A stretch of 7,479 nucleotides of DNA. Origin: SIG455 sp045659025 (lineage in GTDB: Bacteria > Bacillota > Clostridia > UMGS1810). The position numbers and the translations under genes were made by a program. The stretch lies in assembly GCA_045659025.1 (NCBI GenBank), contig JAZOWA010000014.1, forward strand, positions 1 through 7,479. The letters are read 5' to 3'. A model generated the notes under the pieces. That model saw nothing but the letters and a program-made list of their open reading frames with translations. It was not told the DNA's origin and ran no database searches. Of the stretch, positions 1 through 6,111 are shown piece after piece (the first letter of the stretch is position 1; each line of letters begins with the position of its first letter).

Positions 1-25
1 AGCCGCTTCTGAGATAAATTGTATT

Positions 26-1588
26 TTATATGGTTGTGCCTTGTGCGACACATTCAAAATCTTCCTGAATTTCCTTGGAAGGTGCTTTTGTAAGCAGAGA
101 TACCGTCACAATAAGAATTGCAGAAAATACAAATGCGGGAAGAAGCTCATAAACAGCAAACATTCCGCCAAGTTTACTGATAGCAAGCTTCCACAGAAAC
201 ACCATACCGGCACCGCCTGTCATACCTGCAATCGCTCCGGCTCTTGTGATCCTTTTCCAAAACAGCGAAAACAGCATCAGGGGTCCAAAAGTAGCGCCAA
301 AGCCCGCCCACGCGAAGGATACAATTGTAAATATAACGCTGTTTTCATCCAGAGCGATAACTATGGCAATCGCAGTGATAACAAGGAGAGTGATTCTGGA
401 AATAAACATTACCTGTTTGTCTGTTGCATTCCTTTTGAATACGCCCTGAAAAATGTTCTTTGCAAAAGCAGAGGTGGCAATGAGAAGATATGAATCGGAA
501 GAGCTGATTGTTGCCGCTAAAATTCCCGCCATAACAAATCCCGCGAGTAACGCCGGAAGTGAATTTATCGCCAGGGTGATGAAAATATTCTCGGCAGAAG
601 ATTTGGTGAGGTGGGCTGTCGGAAACAGCTGTCTGCCTACGATACCAATAAACACGGCAACCGCCAATGAAATTATCACCCAGACCATTGCAATCCTTCT
701 GGAACGGGGAAGTTCATCTTCGTTGCGGATAGCCATAAATCGCAGGAGAACCTGTGGCATACCGAAATAGCCAAGTCCCCATGCGAGCATTGAACAGATG
801 GTGAGTATTCCATAGGGTGCTTTATCGCCAAATACGGGAGCGCCGTTTACGACAGTCTGTACCCCGTCATTAACAACGGGTGTAGCCAAGCCAAAGAATT
901 CCAGGAATCCGGGAATCTCTCTTGCATTTTCAATTACCTGCCCTATACCGCCTGCTCTTACCGTACTGATTGCAACAATAACCGCTAAAGATACAATCAT
1001 CACAATGCTCTGCATAAAGTCGGATGCACTCTCGGCGAGGAAACCGCCAAGGATAGTGTAAATGAGAACAAAAGCCGCTCCCAAAAGCATCATTTGTAAG
1101 TAAGGAAGGCCAAACAAGGTGGCAAAAAGCTTACCGCAGGTTACAAAGCAACTTGCTGCATATACCGTGAAAAATATAAGGATGAAAGCTGCCGACAGAG
1201 TCAAAATAACCTTCTTATTTTCGCGAAATCTGTTTGAGAAAAAATCAGGAAGAGTAATAGAATTATTTGCGCGGACACTGTATCTGCGGAGTCTTTTTGA
1301 CACTATCAACCAATTGAGGTAGGTGCCGATCGCAAGACCTATTGCCGTCCACGCCGCATCCGCGAGACCACACCAATACGCCACTCCCGGCAACCCCATC
1401 AGAAGCCATCCGCTCATATCCGATGCCTCTGCGCTCATTGCCGTCACCCACGGGCCAAGAGAACGACCACCAAGATAGTAGTTTTCGGAGTTTGCATTTG
1501 CCTTCACTGCATATACAACACCAATCGCTACTACTACCGTCATATAGATAACCATAGCAATTAAAATCTGAATTGTCTGACTGTTCAC
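26..1588 (-). CDS. putP: Sodium/proline symporter PutP (SSS family)
   Basis: Inner-membrane Na+-coupled proline uptake carrier of the sodium:solute symporter family, about 520 residues (E. coli PutP is 502). The N-terminal core is very PutP-like: YYLGGRSLGPWVTAMSA, then SDMSGWLLMGLPG at residues 56-68. The Asp at 57 lines up with the Na+-site Asp55 of E. coli PutP, from memory of that protein. GGFLAESASDF (181-191) and the ISSSDSYLLIATSAF stretch (361-375), which covers the second Na+-site region, are also typical. There are about 12-13 hydrophobic segments. I chose the GTG at 1588-1586 because a GAGAGGA ribosome binding site lies 9 nt upstream and the N-terminus then aligns with the family. 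An ATG at 1651 would add 21 residues, but those codons overlap the predicted promoter. The gene lies downstream of a co-directional TetR gene. Substrate is inferred from similarity; other SSS substrates are less likely. Confidence 0.93.
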   Translation of the reverse strand: MNSQTIQILIAMVIYMTVVVAIGVVYAVKANANSENYYLGGRSLGPWVTAMSAEASDMSGWLLMGLPGVAYWCGLADAAWTAIGLAIGTYLNWLIVSKRLRRYSVRANNSITLPDFFSNRFRENKKVILTLSAAFILIFFTVYAASCFVTCGKLFATLFGLPYLQMMLLGAAFVLIYTILGGFLAESASDFMQSIVMIVSLAVIVAISTVRAGGIGQVIENAREIPGFLEFFGLATPVVNDGVQTVVNGAPVFGDKAPYGILTICSMLAWGLGYFGMPQVLLRFMAIRNEDELPRSRRIAMVWVIISLAVAVFIGIVGRQLFPTAHLTKSSAENIFITLAINSLPALLAGFVMAGILAATISSSDSYLLIATSAFAKNIFQGVFKRNATDKQVMFISRITLLVITAIAIVIALDENSVIFTIVSFAWAGFGATFGPLMLFSLFWKRITRAGAIAGMTGGAGMVFLWKLAISKLGGMFAVYELLPAFVFSAILIVTVSLLTKAPSKEIQEDFECVAQGTTI

Positions 1589-1619
1589 AAAAACCAATCC
1601 TCTCGTTCGTTTTTTTAGT

Positions 1620-1648
1620 ATAATACCATACAAAATATTAGAACGCAA
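1620..1648 (-). promoter_or_regulatory. Predicted sigma-A promoter of putP with extended -10
   Basis: On the minus strand, TTGCGT (1648-1643) is followed after 17 nt by TATTAT (1625-1620). A TG dinucleotide one base before the -10 gives an extended -10. The -35 match is weak (3/6) and the -10 is good (5/6). The site is about 32 nt upstream of the chosen GTG start, and the 32-bp palindrome ends 5 bp upstream of the -35. Predicted from consensus only. Confidence 0.5.
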
Positions 1649-1653
1649 CACAG

Positions 1654-1685
1654 AACGAGGTATAGACTATAGTCTATACCTCGTT
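1654..1685. promoter_or_regulatory. Perfect 32-bp palindrome, candidate TetR-family operator
   Basis: The half-site AACGAGGTATAGACTA is followed directly by its exact reverse complement, with no spacer and no mismatch over 16+16 bases. Symmetry fails at the next pair outward. The core TAGACTATAGTCTA resembles the TAGAC...GTCTA style of many TetR-family operators. The site sits between the tetR stop and the putP start, next to the predicted putP promoter. It is unlikely to be a terminator because no T-run follows it on either strand. Binding by the neighbouring TetR protein is inferred. Confidence 0.65.
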
Positions 1686-1763
1686 ATCAAGTATTTGTGA
1701 TTTCATCAGTGTTTATGCCGTTTTTTATATGTACTAAAATCAAAATCAAAATTATTAATAAAA

Positions 1764-2348
1764 TTAAATCTTAAATTTTTCTAAAAAAACAGGCAACATC
1801 TGTGATGCATATTTCGTCAGCGAATAGTCTCCGTTGGAAAGACACCAGTCATACAGAAACGCTCTCTCAAGCATCGCGTACACTTTGACAAGCTCGTTCA
1901 CAGACAAATCCTTCGTAATCTCTCCCCTATCCTGACCTTGAGAGAAAATATTACGAAGAAGTTTATAATATATACGGTTGTGGTCGAGAAGATGCTTTTC
2001 TGCTTTAGTGATCAGCTGTGAAGAGTAAAGCTTGGCAAGGAGATCTAAGGAAATACTGTTCTCAATCATAAGGAACAATTCGCGGTTTAAGTATACCAGC
2101 TTGTCGAAGCTATTCATATCGGGATCAATGGTTTCACAGAGTTCGTCATATTTTTCGTCGAACATATAGGAAAGCGAACTCAAAAGCGCATCCTTTCCCG
2201 CAAAATAATGATAAAACGAACCCTTAGATGTGCCGGATTCTTCTATTATCTCCTCTATCGTGGTATCGTCATACCCCTGCTCATAAAAAAGCTTCCAGGC
2301 AGCAACGATGATTTTACCTCTGGTATTTCTTCCCGATTTTTTTGACAT
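1764..2348 (-). CDS. TetR/AcrR-family transcriptional regulator
   Basis: A 194-residue one-component regulator, the usual length for the family. Residues about 9-55 form the TetR_N DNA-binding domain: helix 1 around AAWKLFYEQGYDDTTIEEI, then the turn and recognition helix around SGTSKGSFYHYFAGKDALL (38-56). SKGSFYHYF is a hallmark. The rest (about 60-194) is the all-helical ligand-binding and dimerisation half, which is divergent, so the ligand cannot be predicted. The ATG at 2348 has an AAGGGGG ribosome binding site 10 nt upstream and a good promoter before that. The gene is co-directional with putP, 175 nt upstream of the putP start, with a perfect palindrome in between. This makes the transporter the most likely target. 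No terminator is visible after its stop, so some read-through into putP is possible. Confidence 0.93.
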   Translation of the reverse strand: MSKKSGRNTRGKIIVAAWKLFYEQGYDDTTIEEIIEESGTSKGSFYHYFAGKDALLSSLSYMFDEKYDELCETIDPDMNSFDKLVYLNRELFLMIENSISLDLLAKLYSSQLITKAEKHLLDHNRIYYKLLRNIFSQGQDRGEITKDLSVNELVKVYAMLERAFLYDWCLSNGDYSLTKYASQMLPVFLEKFKI

Positions 2349-2388
2349 AACTCGATTTCCCCCTTTTCAACACAGCATCTGTATTTTA

Positions 2389-2417
2389 ATCATATCACAA
2401 AACGCCACAATAGTCAA
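2389..2417 (-). promoter_or_regulatory. Predicted sigma-A promoter of the tetR gene
   Basis: TTGACT (2417-2412, 5/6) and TATGAT (2394-2389, 5/6) are separated by 17 nt, about 40 nt upstream of the tetR ATG. This is the best-scoring promoter in the window by eye. The 32-bp palindrome near putP has no copy here. A short inverted repeat, CACAA-N8-TTGTG (2406-2423), straddles the -35. Confidence 0.7.
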
Positions 2418-2427
2418 TTTGTGAATA

Positions 2428-2462
2428 AAAACCCTTTGGAAAATATCTTTCCAAGGGGTTTT
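2428..2462 (-). terminator. Rho-independent terminator after the amidohydrolase-cupin genes
   Basis: The two arms 2428-2442 and 2448-2462 pair over 15 positions with one imperfect pair and a 5-nt loop. On the minus strand the hairpin is followed by a T-rich run (TTTTTATT). It starts 14 nt after the cupin stop codon, so it ends the transcript coming from the right. It also insulates the tetR promoter just beyond it. Confidence 0.85.
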
Positions 2463-2476
2463 ATTATGTAGACTTA

Positions 2477-2821
2477 TCAATCAACAAGAATGAGGGCAAT
2501 AAAGACGAGCATTTCATCACCCGTATTCTTAACGGCGTGCCCCTGACCTGACGGGGTGATTGACACCATACCGGGAGTGATATCGGTAGTCTCACCATTA
2601 TCGTTATAAATGCCTTCGCCGGAAAGGAAGAAGAAGGTCTCACTCTCCCCTTCGTGTGTATGATACTCCACCTCTTCACCGGGTTTCAATTGAATCAAAG
2701 AATACAATCTTATTCTGGGATCCCAAGCCTCAAAATCAGCAAGGTTGGTCTTGAACATCTTTTCCTTGCCCTCGGCATTGAACTTGGTATCGGTTTTAAG
2801 CTCTTTAATTTGCTTATACAT
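2477..2821 (-). CDS. Small single-domain cupin protein
   Basis: A 114-residue protein that is one cupin beta-barrel with both family motifs intact. Motif 1 is G48-x5-H54-x-H56-x4-E61-x6-G68 and motif 2 is G84-x5-P90-x-G92-x2-H95-x3-N99. His54, His56, Glu61 and His95 are the expected metal ligands, so it is probably a metal-binding cupin. Cupins of this size include isomerases, dioxygenases and small-molecule sensors, and the substrate cannot be named from sequence. The ATG at 2821 has an AAGGAGA ribosome binding site at 8 nt. It lies 42 nt after the co-directional amidohydrolase gene and before a terminator, so the two are very likely co-transcribed and may act on the same compound. Confidence 0.9.
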   Translation of the reverse strand: MYKQIKELKTDTKFNAEGKEKMFKTNLADFEAWDPRIRLYSLIQLKPGEEVEYHTHEGESETFFFLSGEGIYNDNGETTDITPGMVSITPSGQGHAVKNTGDEMLVFIALILVD

Positions 2822-2863
2822 ATAAACATCTCCTTAATACAAAAAGTCGATTGAAAGTCTGAT

Positions 2864-3655
2864 TTACATATTTAATAATTTCAAAGCATTTTGGCAGTAG
2901 ATTTTATCTTTATCTTCATCAGATATGTCCAGGGTTTCTATCAATCGTTTTTCCCATGATGGTCTATGCCAGGGCATATCTGATGCAAAAAGGAGTTTAT
3001 CGGGAGTGTGCTTATCAATGATTTGCTGGGCAACCGCCTTGGGCATTGTACCATATCCGAAGGACAAGTCAAACCACAAATCCCTGCCACAGAGTTTCTC
3101 GATAACCTCTACCCCACAGTTTCCCCCACCCCAATGGGCAGCGATTACGGGTGAGTCAAACCATTTCAATGCTCCGAGAAGATGATCAGGCATGCAATGA
3201 TAAGGCGGTGCATATCCGTAATCATAACCCGCATGGAATACAGTGATGAGACCAAGAGAAGAAATCTTCTTGTATATAGGTTTCATCTTCTCATCATCCA
3301 CATAAAAACTCTGATATTCGGGGTGAAACTTGACTCCTTTAAGTCCCATTGACTTGATTCTCTCGACTTCGTCCAACGCATCCTCTGCATCAGGATGCAC
3401 AGAGCCAAATGCAAATATGGATTTCTCGTCATTTATCTCTTTGGCAAAATTATTCACGTTGGTCTGTTGCTTCGGATTTGTGGCAATGGACAACACAACT
3501 GAAATATCCACACCGTCTTTTACCATCTCCCGCTTTAGGGAATCGACAGTGCCAGCACTTTGAGGCACAAGGCCCCCACTCACATATGCAAGTTTGTCTA
3601 TTGCTCTCTTTGCTATTTCCACGGGAAACGCATGGGCATGAAAATCTATAAGCAT
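2864..3655 (-). CDS. Metal-dependent amidohydrolase (Amidohydro_2 / COG2159 type)
   Basis: A 263-residue TIM-barrel hydrolase of the amidohydrolase superfamily. Visible metal and catalytic positions are DFHAH at the N-terminus (His6, His8), GVKFHPE (His111), VFHAG (His141), AAHWGGG (His174) and LLFASDMPW (Asp226), in the order expected for PF04909 enzymes. Members hydrolyse or decarboxylate varied small cyclic or carboxylated substrates, and the specific reaction is not evident. No signal peptide, so cytoplasmic. The ATG at 3655 has an AGGAGAGT ribosome binding site. It starts 41 nt after the end of the rhaA remnant and is followed by the cupin gene. The former link to a rhamnose-type sugar locus is suggestive but does not prove a sugar-derived substrate. 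Confidence 0.88.
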   Translation of the reverse strand: MLIDFHAHAFPVEIAKRAIDKLAYVSGGLVPQSAGTVDSLKREMVKDGVDISVVLSIATNPKQQTNVNNFAKEINDEKSIFAFGSVHPDAEDALDEVERIKSMGLKGVKFHPEYQSFYVDDEKMKPIYKKISSLGLITVFHAGYDYGYAPPYHCMPDHLLGALKWFDSPVIAAHWGGGNCGVEVIEKLCGRDLWFDLSFGYGTMPKAVAQQIIDKHTPDKLLFASDMPWHRPSWEKRLIETLDISDEDKDKIYCQNALKLLNM

Positions 3656-3696
3656 AATTTACTCTCCTATGATTCGGCTGGTTGATGAGTAGAGAT

Positions 3697-4104
3697 TCAC
3701 GCTCTGTGCTTCGGTACCTCTTCCTCGTACTCCATTATATCATCAAACCACTCTCCATCACATTTTACACCACATTGTCTGCAATATTCATCCCAAACAT
3801 CGCCAAATGGTATTGTTTTCATTTCCTCCTGCACAACCTGCAATTTTGTAAGTTCATTATTATCCTGGAGTTTTGCAAGCAATTCATTCGGTGTGCAAAG
3901 AGCATTCAGCAATGCCTTCTGCCAATTCCTAAAGCCTAATGTCCATGCTGAAATTCTGTTTATACTTGCATCGGAATAGTCAAGAGCCATATATACTCGG
4001 TCTATCGCACCACATCTCACTATCTCTTTTGCCATTTCCTTGGTCTCGTCATCAAACAGCACCACATGGTCACTATCCCAACGAATCGGTCTTGTGATGT
4101 GTAT
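3697..4104 (-). pseudogene. rhaA: C-terminal remnant of L-rhamnose isomerase
   Basis: The frame encodes about 136 residues matching only the C-terminal third of RhaA (about 420 residues), which converts L-rhamnose to L-rhamnulose. Landmarks are HITRPIRWDSDHVVLFDDET, LDYSDASINR, GFRNWQKALLNAL and MKTIPFGDVWDEYC. Family-like sequence starts right after an in-frame TAG (4107-4105), so it runs upstream of any usable start. The first possible start is a GTG at 4065, which gives 122 residues without the WDSD motif. Spacings match the metal ligands of the E. coli enzyme as I recall them: His294, Asp302, Asp304 and Asp334 equivalents are kept. Glu234, Asp267 and His270, with the barrel around them, are gone, so it cannot be an active isomerase. 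No internal stop or frameshift is seen in the remaining frame, which suggests recent truncation. The amidohydrolase gene follows by 41 nt. Confidence 0.85.
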
Positions 4105-4150
4105 CTATTCATAACAAATCACAACATTCTTTTTGATTCAAATAATTTTG

Positions 4151-4639
4151 TTAGGACAATATCTCCTCAACGGGTTTTCCGTCAATATATAAGCCGGACA
4201 GCACAGACTTATCTTCCTTAATCCTGATGGTTACATATGCCTCTTTCTCACCCGAAAGCATATTTTCCGCCTTTGGAGCAAGGGTTTCTTCCATATAGTA
4301 TCTATCCAGGGGGATATTGAAATAATCATCATCTTTACTTGTGATATAAAGCCGGCCTTGGGGTTTCTCTTTAACCACCTTTTTCACAGTGGCAAATCCG
4401 TCTTCATCAATTTCAAGAATGCCGTATTTACCCTTTCTCTCTTCGTAGTCCAGTTCCTCGTCATACCACAAAGACACATACCTTCCGCGGAAAGCATCAT
4501 AAGGGTCAATCGGCGCCACCTTAATCTTGACTTCGTCACCGTTTTTTAAAACGTCATACTTGCCCCATATCATATATGCAGGCACGCAGATTTGTGCAAT
4601 TATCGCAAGAATCAAAACAGATAAAAGAGTCTTTTTCAT
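4151..4639 (-). CDS. GDYXXLXY family membrane-anchored protein
   Basis: A 162-residue protein with one N-terminal hydrophobic segment (about 4-24), then a mostly hydrophilic domain probably outside the membrane. The family signature is present: PIDPYDAFRGRYVSLWY (residues 43-59), here with GRY instead of the usual GDY. The C-terminal GLYIDGKPVEE is also typical. Function is unknown, but genes of this family usually sit beside DUF2157 membrane proteins, as here. Its ATG (4639-4637) overlaps the DUF2157 stop as ATGA, and a very strong AAGGAGG ribosome binding site lies inside the end of that gene, so translation is coupled. No terminator is visible after its stop before the rhaA remnant. Confidence 0.9.
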   Translation of the reverse strand: MKKTLLSVLILAIIAQICVPAYMIWGKYDVLKNGDEVKIKVAPIDPYDAFRGRYVSLWYDEELDYEERKGKYGILEIDEDGFATVKKVVKEKPQGRLYITSKDDDYFNIPLDRYYMEETLAPKAENMLSGEKEAYVTIRIKEDKSVLSGLYIDGKPVEEILS

Positions 4640-5901
4640 ATTATATCCTCCTTAATCTTTTTCTTTGACTTGACAAGGTACAGATTAAACAGCATAAACC
4701 CTATACCAACTATGAGGAACACAACTCCTCGTGTTGACAGCGGTAATTCGCTATCAAAGAATCGCAAAACAACTAAGGTGCACAACGTGACCATACCAAC
4801 ATTGGCATTATACAAATCAATCTTCTTTGCGCCATCAAATATGCACAATATACTAAATGCAAACAAAATTACATTAAAGATAATCATAAATATCAAATCA
4901 AAGGGGGTGCCTGTCAATCCAAAGGCAAGCCATATAATGCGGATAATCAGCAACACAAAGGCGGTTATAGAAAACAGGCAATACCTTTTTGCAATGATGT
5001 TCTTTACAAAAAGGGCTATTGCACCTGCTGTCAGTAATATAGTTAATATCATATAAATAACACTGTCAAACTCCGCCTTATATTGCCACAACTCCTGATA
5101 TGTAAGGACAATAGTCAGAATCAGAAAACACGCTTTACCTGTTGTGGAGAATATATCTTCGCAACATTCAAATATTGGAACTATACTAAGGAGCAACAAG
5201 GCATAACCATAAATGATTATCGACAAATCACAACCGCTCTCCAAGCCTGATACAAGTATCAGTACAAACGCAGAAATCACTGTAATCAATGATAAATATG
5301 TGCTCTTGCCGCCTTTGACACCACATTTCCTCAATGCAAAGAAAGCGCCTATGGTAAACATTATCACAGATATAATAAGACCAAGCTCGTCCGAGAAATA
5401 CACCCCGCCGTTGATAGCCGACCAATAATAAATAAGCAAGGGTGAAAGAGCGTTCATACACAGCATTGCAGGCAGGAAGAGGATGCCACATACCAACAGA
5501 TAGTTAGTGAAATCTCCGGGAAGATGGAATATCTGCCCCACCAGTGCGATTGAAGCAAACACACCCGCCATATTAAGAAGCGCTGCGCTCTCACGAAATG
5601 CAATGCTATCCATTTTGCATTTATACACGTATAGCATAACTCCCTGAGATATCAAAAGTGGTAAAAAGCCAATCACAGTCTTAACAGGAAGTGGCAAGGA
5701 GTACCACCAGTTGTTTGCACTCACTAATACTATGCCCATACCAATAAGCAATGAGCCGATTATAGAAAACAATACAATCAAAAGACTTATGCTTTTCTTT
5801 GGCTGATACATGGACTTCAACGTATTGGCAGTATCTTCGCTGACTATATCATTCGCCTGCCATGAGTCAATTTCTTTTAACAACCATTTTTCTTTCTTCA
5901 C
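4636..5901 (-). CDS. DUF2157 polytopic membrane protein
   Basis: A 421-residue protein of unknown function. A short soluble N-terminal helical region (about 1-36, with WLLKEIDSWQANDIVSEDTA) is the characteristic DUF2157 head. About 12-14 hydrophobic membrane segments follow from residue 38 to 410. The family-like motifs FHLPGD (about 125-130) and the C-terminal RFFDSELPLSTRGVVFLIVG (380-399) are visible. The start is the GTG at 5901-5899, with AAAGGAG 7 nt upstream. An ATG at 5946 would add 15 residues but has no ribosome binding site. It overlaps the downstream GDYXXLXY gene by 4 nt, so the two products are probably made in balance and may form a complex. Confidence 0.9.
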   Translation of the reverse strand: MKKEKWLLKEIDSWQANDIVSEDTANTLKSMYQPKKSISLLIVLFSIIGSLLIGMGIVLVSANNWWYSLPLPVKTVIGFLPLLISQGVMLYVYKCKMDSIAFRESAALLNMAGVFASIALVGQIFHLPGDFTNYLLVCGILFLPAMLCMNALSPLLIYYWSAINGGVYFSDELGLIISVIMFTIGAFFALRKCGVKGGKSTYLSLITVISAFVLILVSGLESGCDLSIIIYGYALLLLSIVPIFECCEDIFSTTGKACFLILTIVLTYQELWQYKAEFDSVIYMILTILLTAGAIALFVKNIIAKRYCLFSITAFVLLIIRIIWLAFGLTGTPFDLIFMIIFNVILFAFSILCIFDGAKKIDLYNANVGMVTLCTLVVLRFFDSELPLSTRGVVFLIVGIGFMLFNLYLVKSKKKIKEDII

Positions 5902-5966
5902 AAAACCACTCCTTTGCAATGATATATTTTGTATCTGACAATTCATGTCAAGACTGGATTAAAAAC

Positions 5967-5994
5967 AATATACAACTACTTCTAATATTAACAA
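5967..5994 (-). promoter_or_regulatory. Possible promoter of the DUF2157 transcript
   Basis: TTGTTA (5994-5989) and TATATT (5972-5967) on the minus strand are spaced 16 nt apart, about 65 nt upstream of the GTG start. This is a moderate match in very A/T-rich DNA, where chance matches are common. The 210-nt divergent region 5902-6111 otherwise holds T-runs but no recognisable operator or RNA element. Confidence 0.4.
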
Positions 5995-6049
5995 TAACAT
6001 TTATTGATGTTTTTTTCAATATTTTGTTTTTGAAACGATTTTTTGGGGT

Positions 6050-6078
6050 TTGCAATAATTCAAATCATGAGATATAAT
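6050..6078 (+). promoter_or_regulatory. Predicted sigma-A promoter of the RlmN-like gene
   Basis: TTGCAA (6050-6055, 4/6) and a perfect TATAAT (6073-6078) are separated by 17 nt. The gene starts at 6112, which leaves a leader of about 25 nt, enough for the ribosome binding site and little else. No riboswitch or attenuator is visible. Confidence 0.65.
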
Positions 6079-6111
6079 CATTTTATACCGTGAACAAAAG
6101 AAGGAATTAAG

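Noticed and set aside
41..770. Plus-strand open frames opposite putP
   Set aside because: They are antisense shadows of a clear membrane transporter gene, with low-complexity or Cys/Lys/Ser-rich translations and no start signals.
1586..1651. Longer putP start at the ATG ending at 1651, adding 21 residues
   Set aside because: No ribosome binding site, the extra codons overlap the predicted promoter, and the GTG at 1588 gives an N-terminus that aligns with PutP.
1654..1685. The 32-bp palindrome as a terminator of tetR
   Set aside because: No T-run follows it on the minus strand, and it lies 79 nt past the tetR stop next to a promoter.
5899..5946. Longer DUF2157 start at the ATG at 5946, adding 15 residues
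   Set aside because: No ribosome binding site precedes it, whereas the GTG at 5901 has AAAGGAG 7 nt upstream.
5921..5951. Perfect -35 TTGACA (5951-5946, minus) as the DUF2157 promoter
   Set aside because: The only -10-like hexamer, TATATC (5926-5921), is 19 nt away, and transcription would start at or inside the ribosome binding site.
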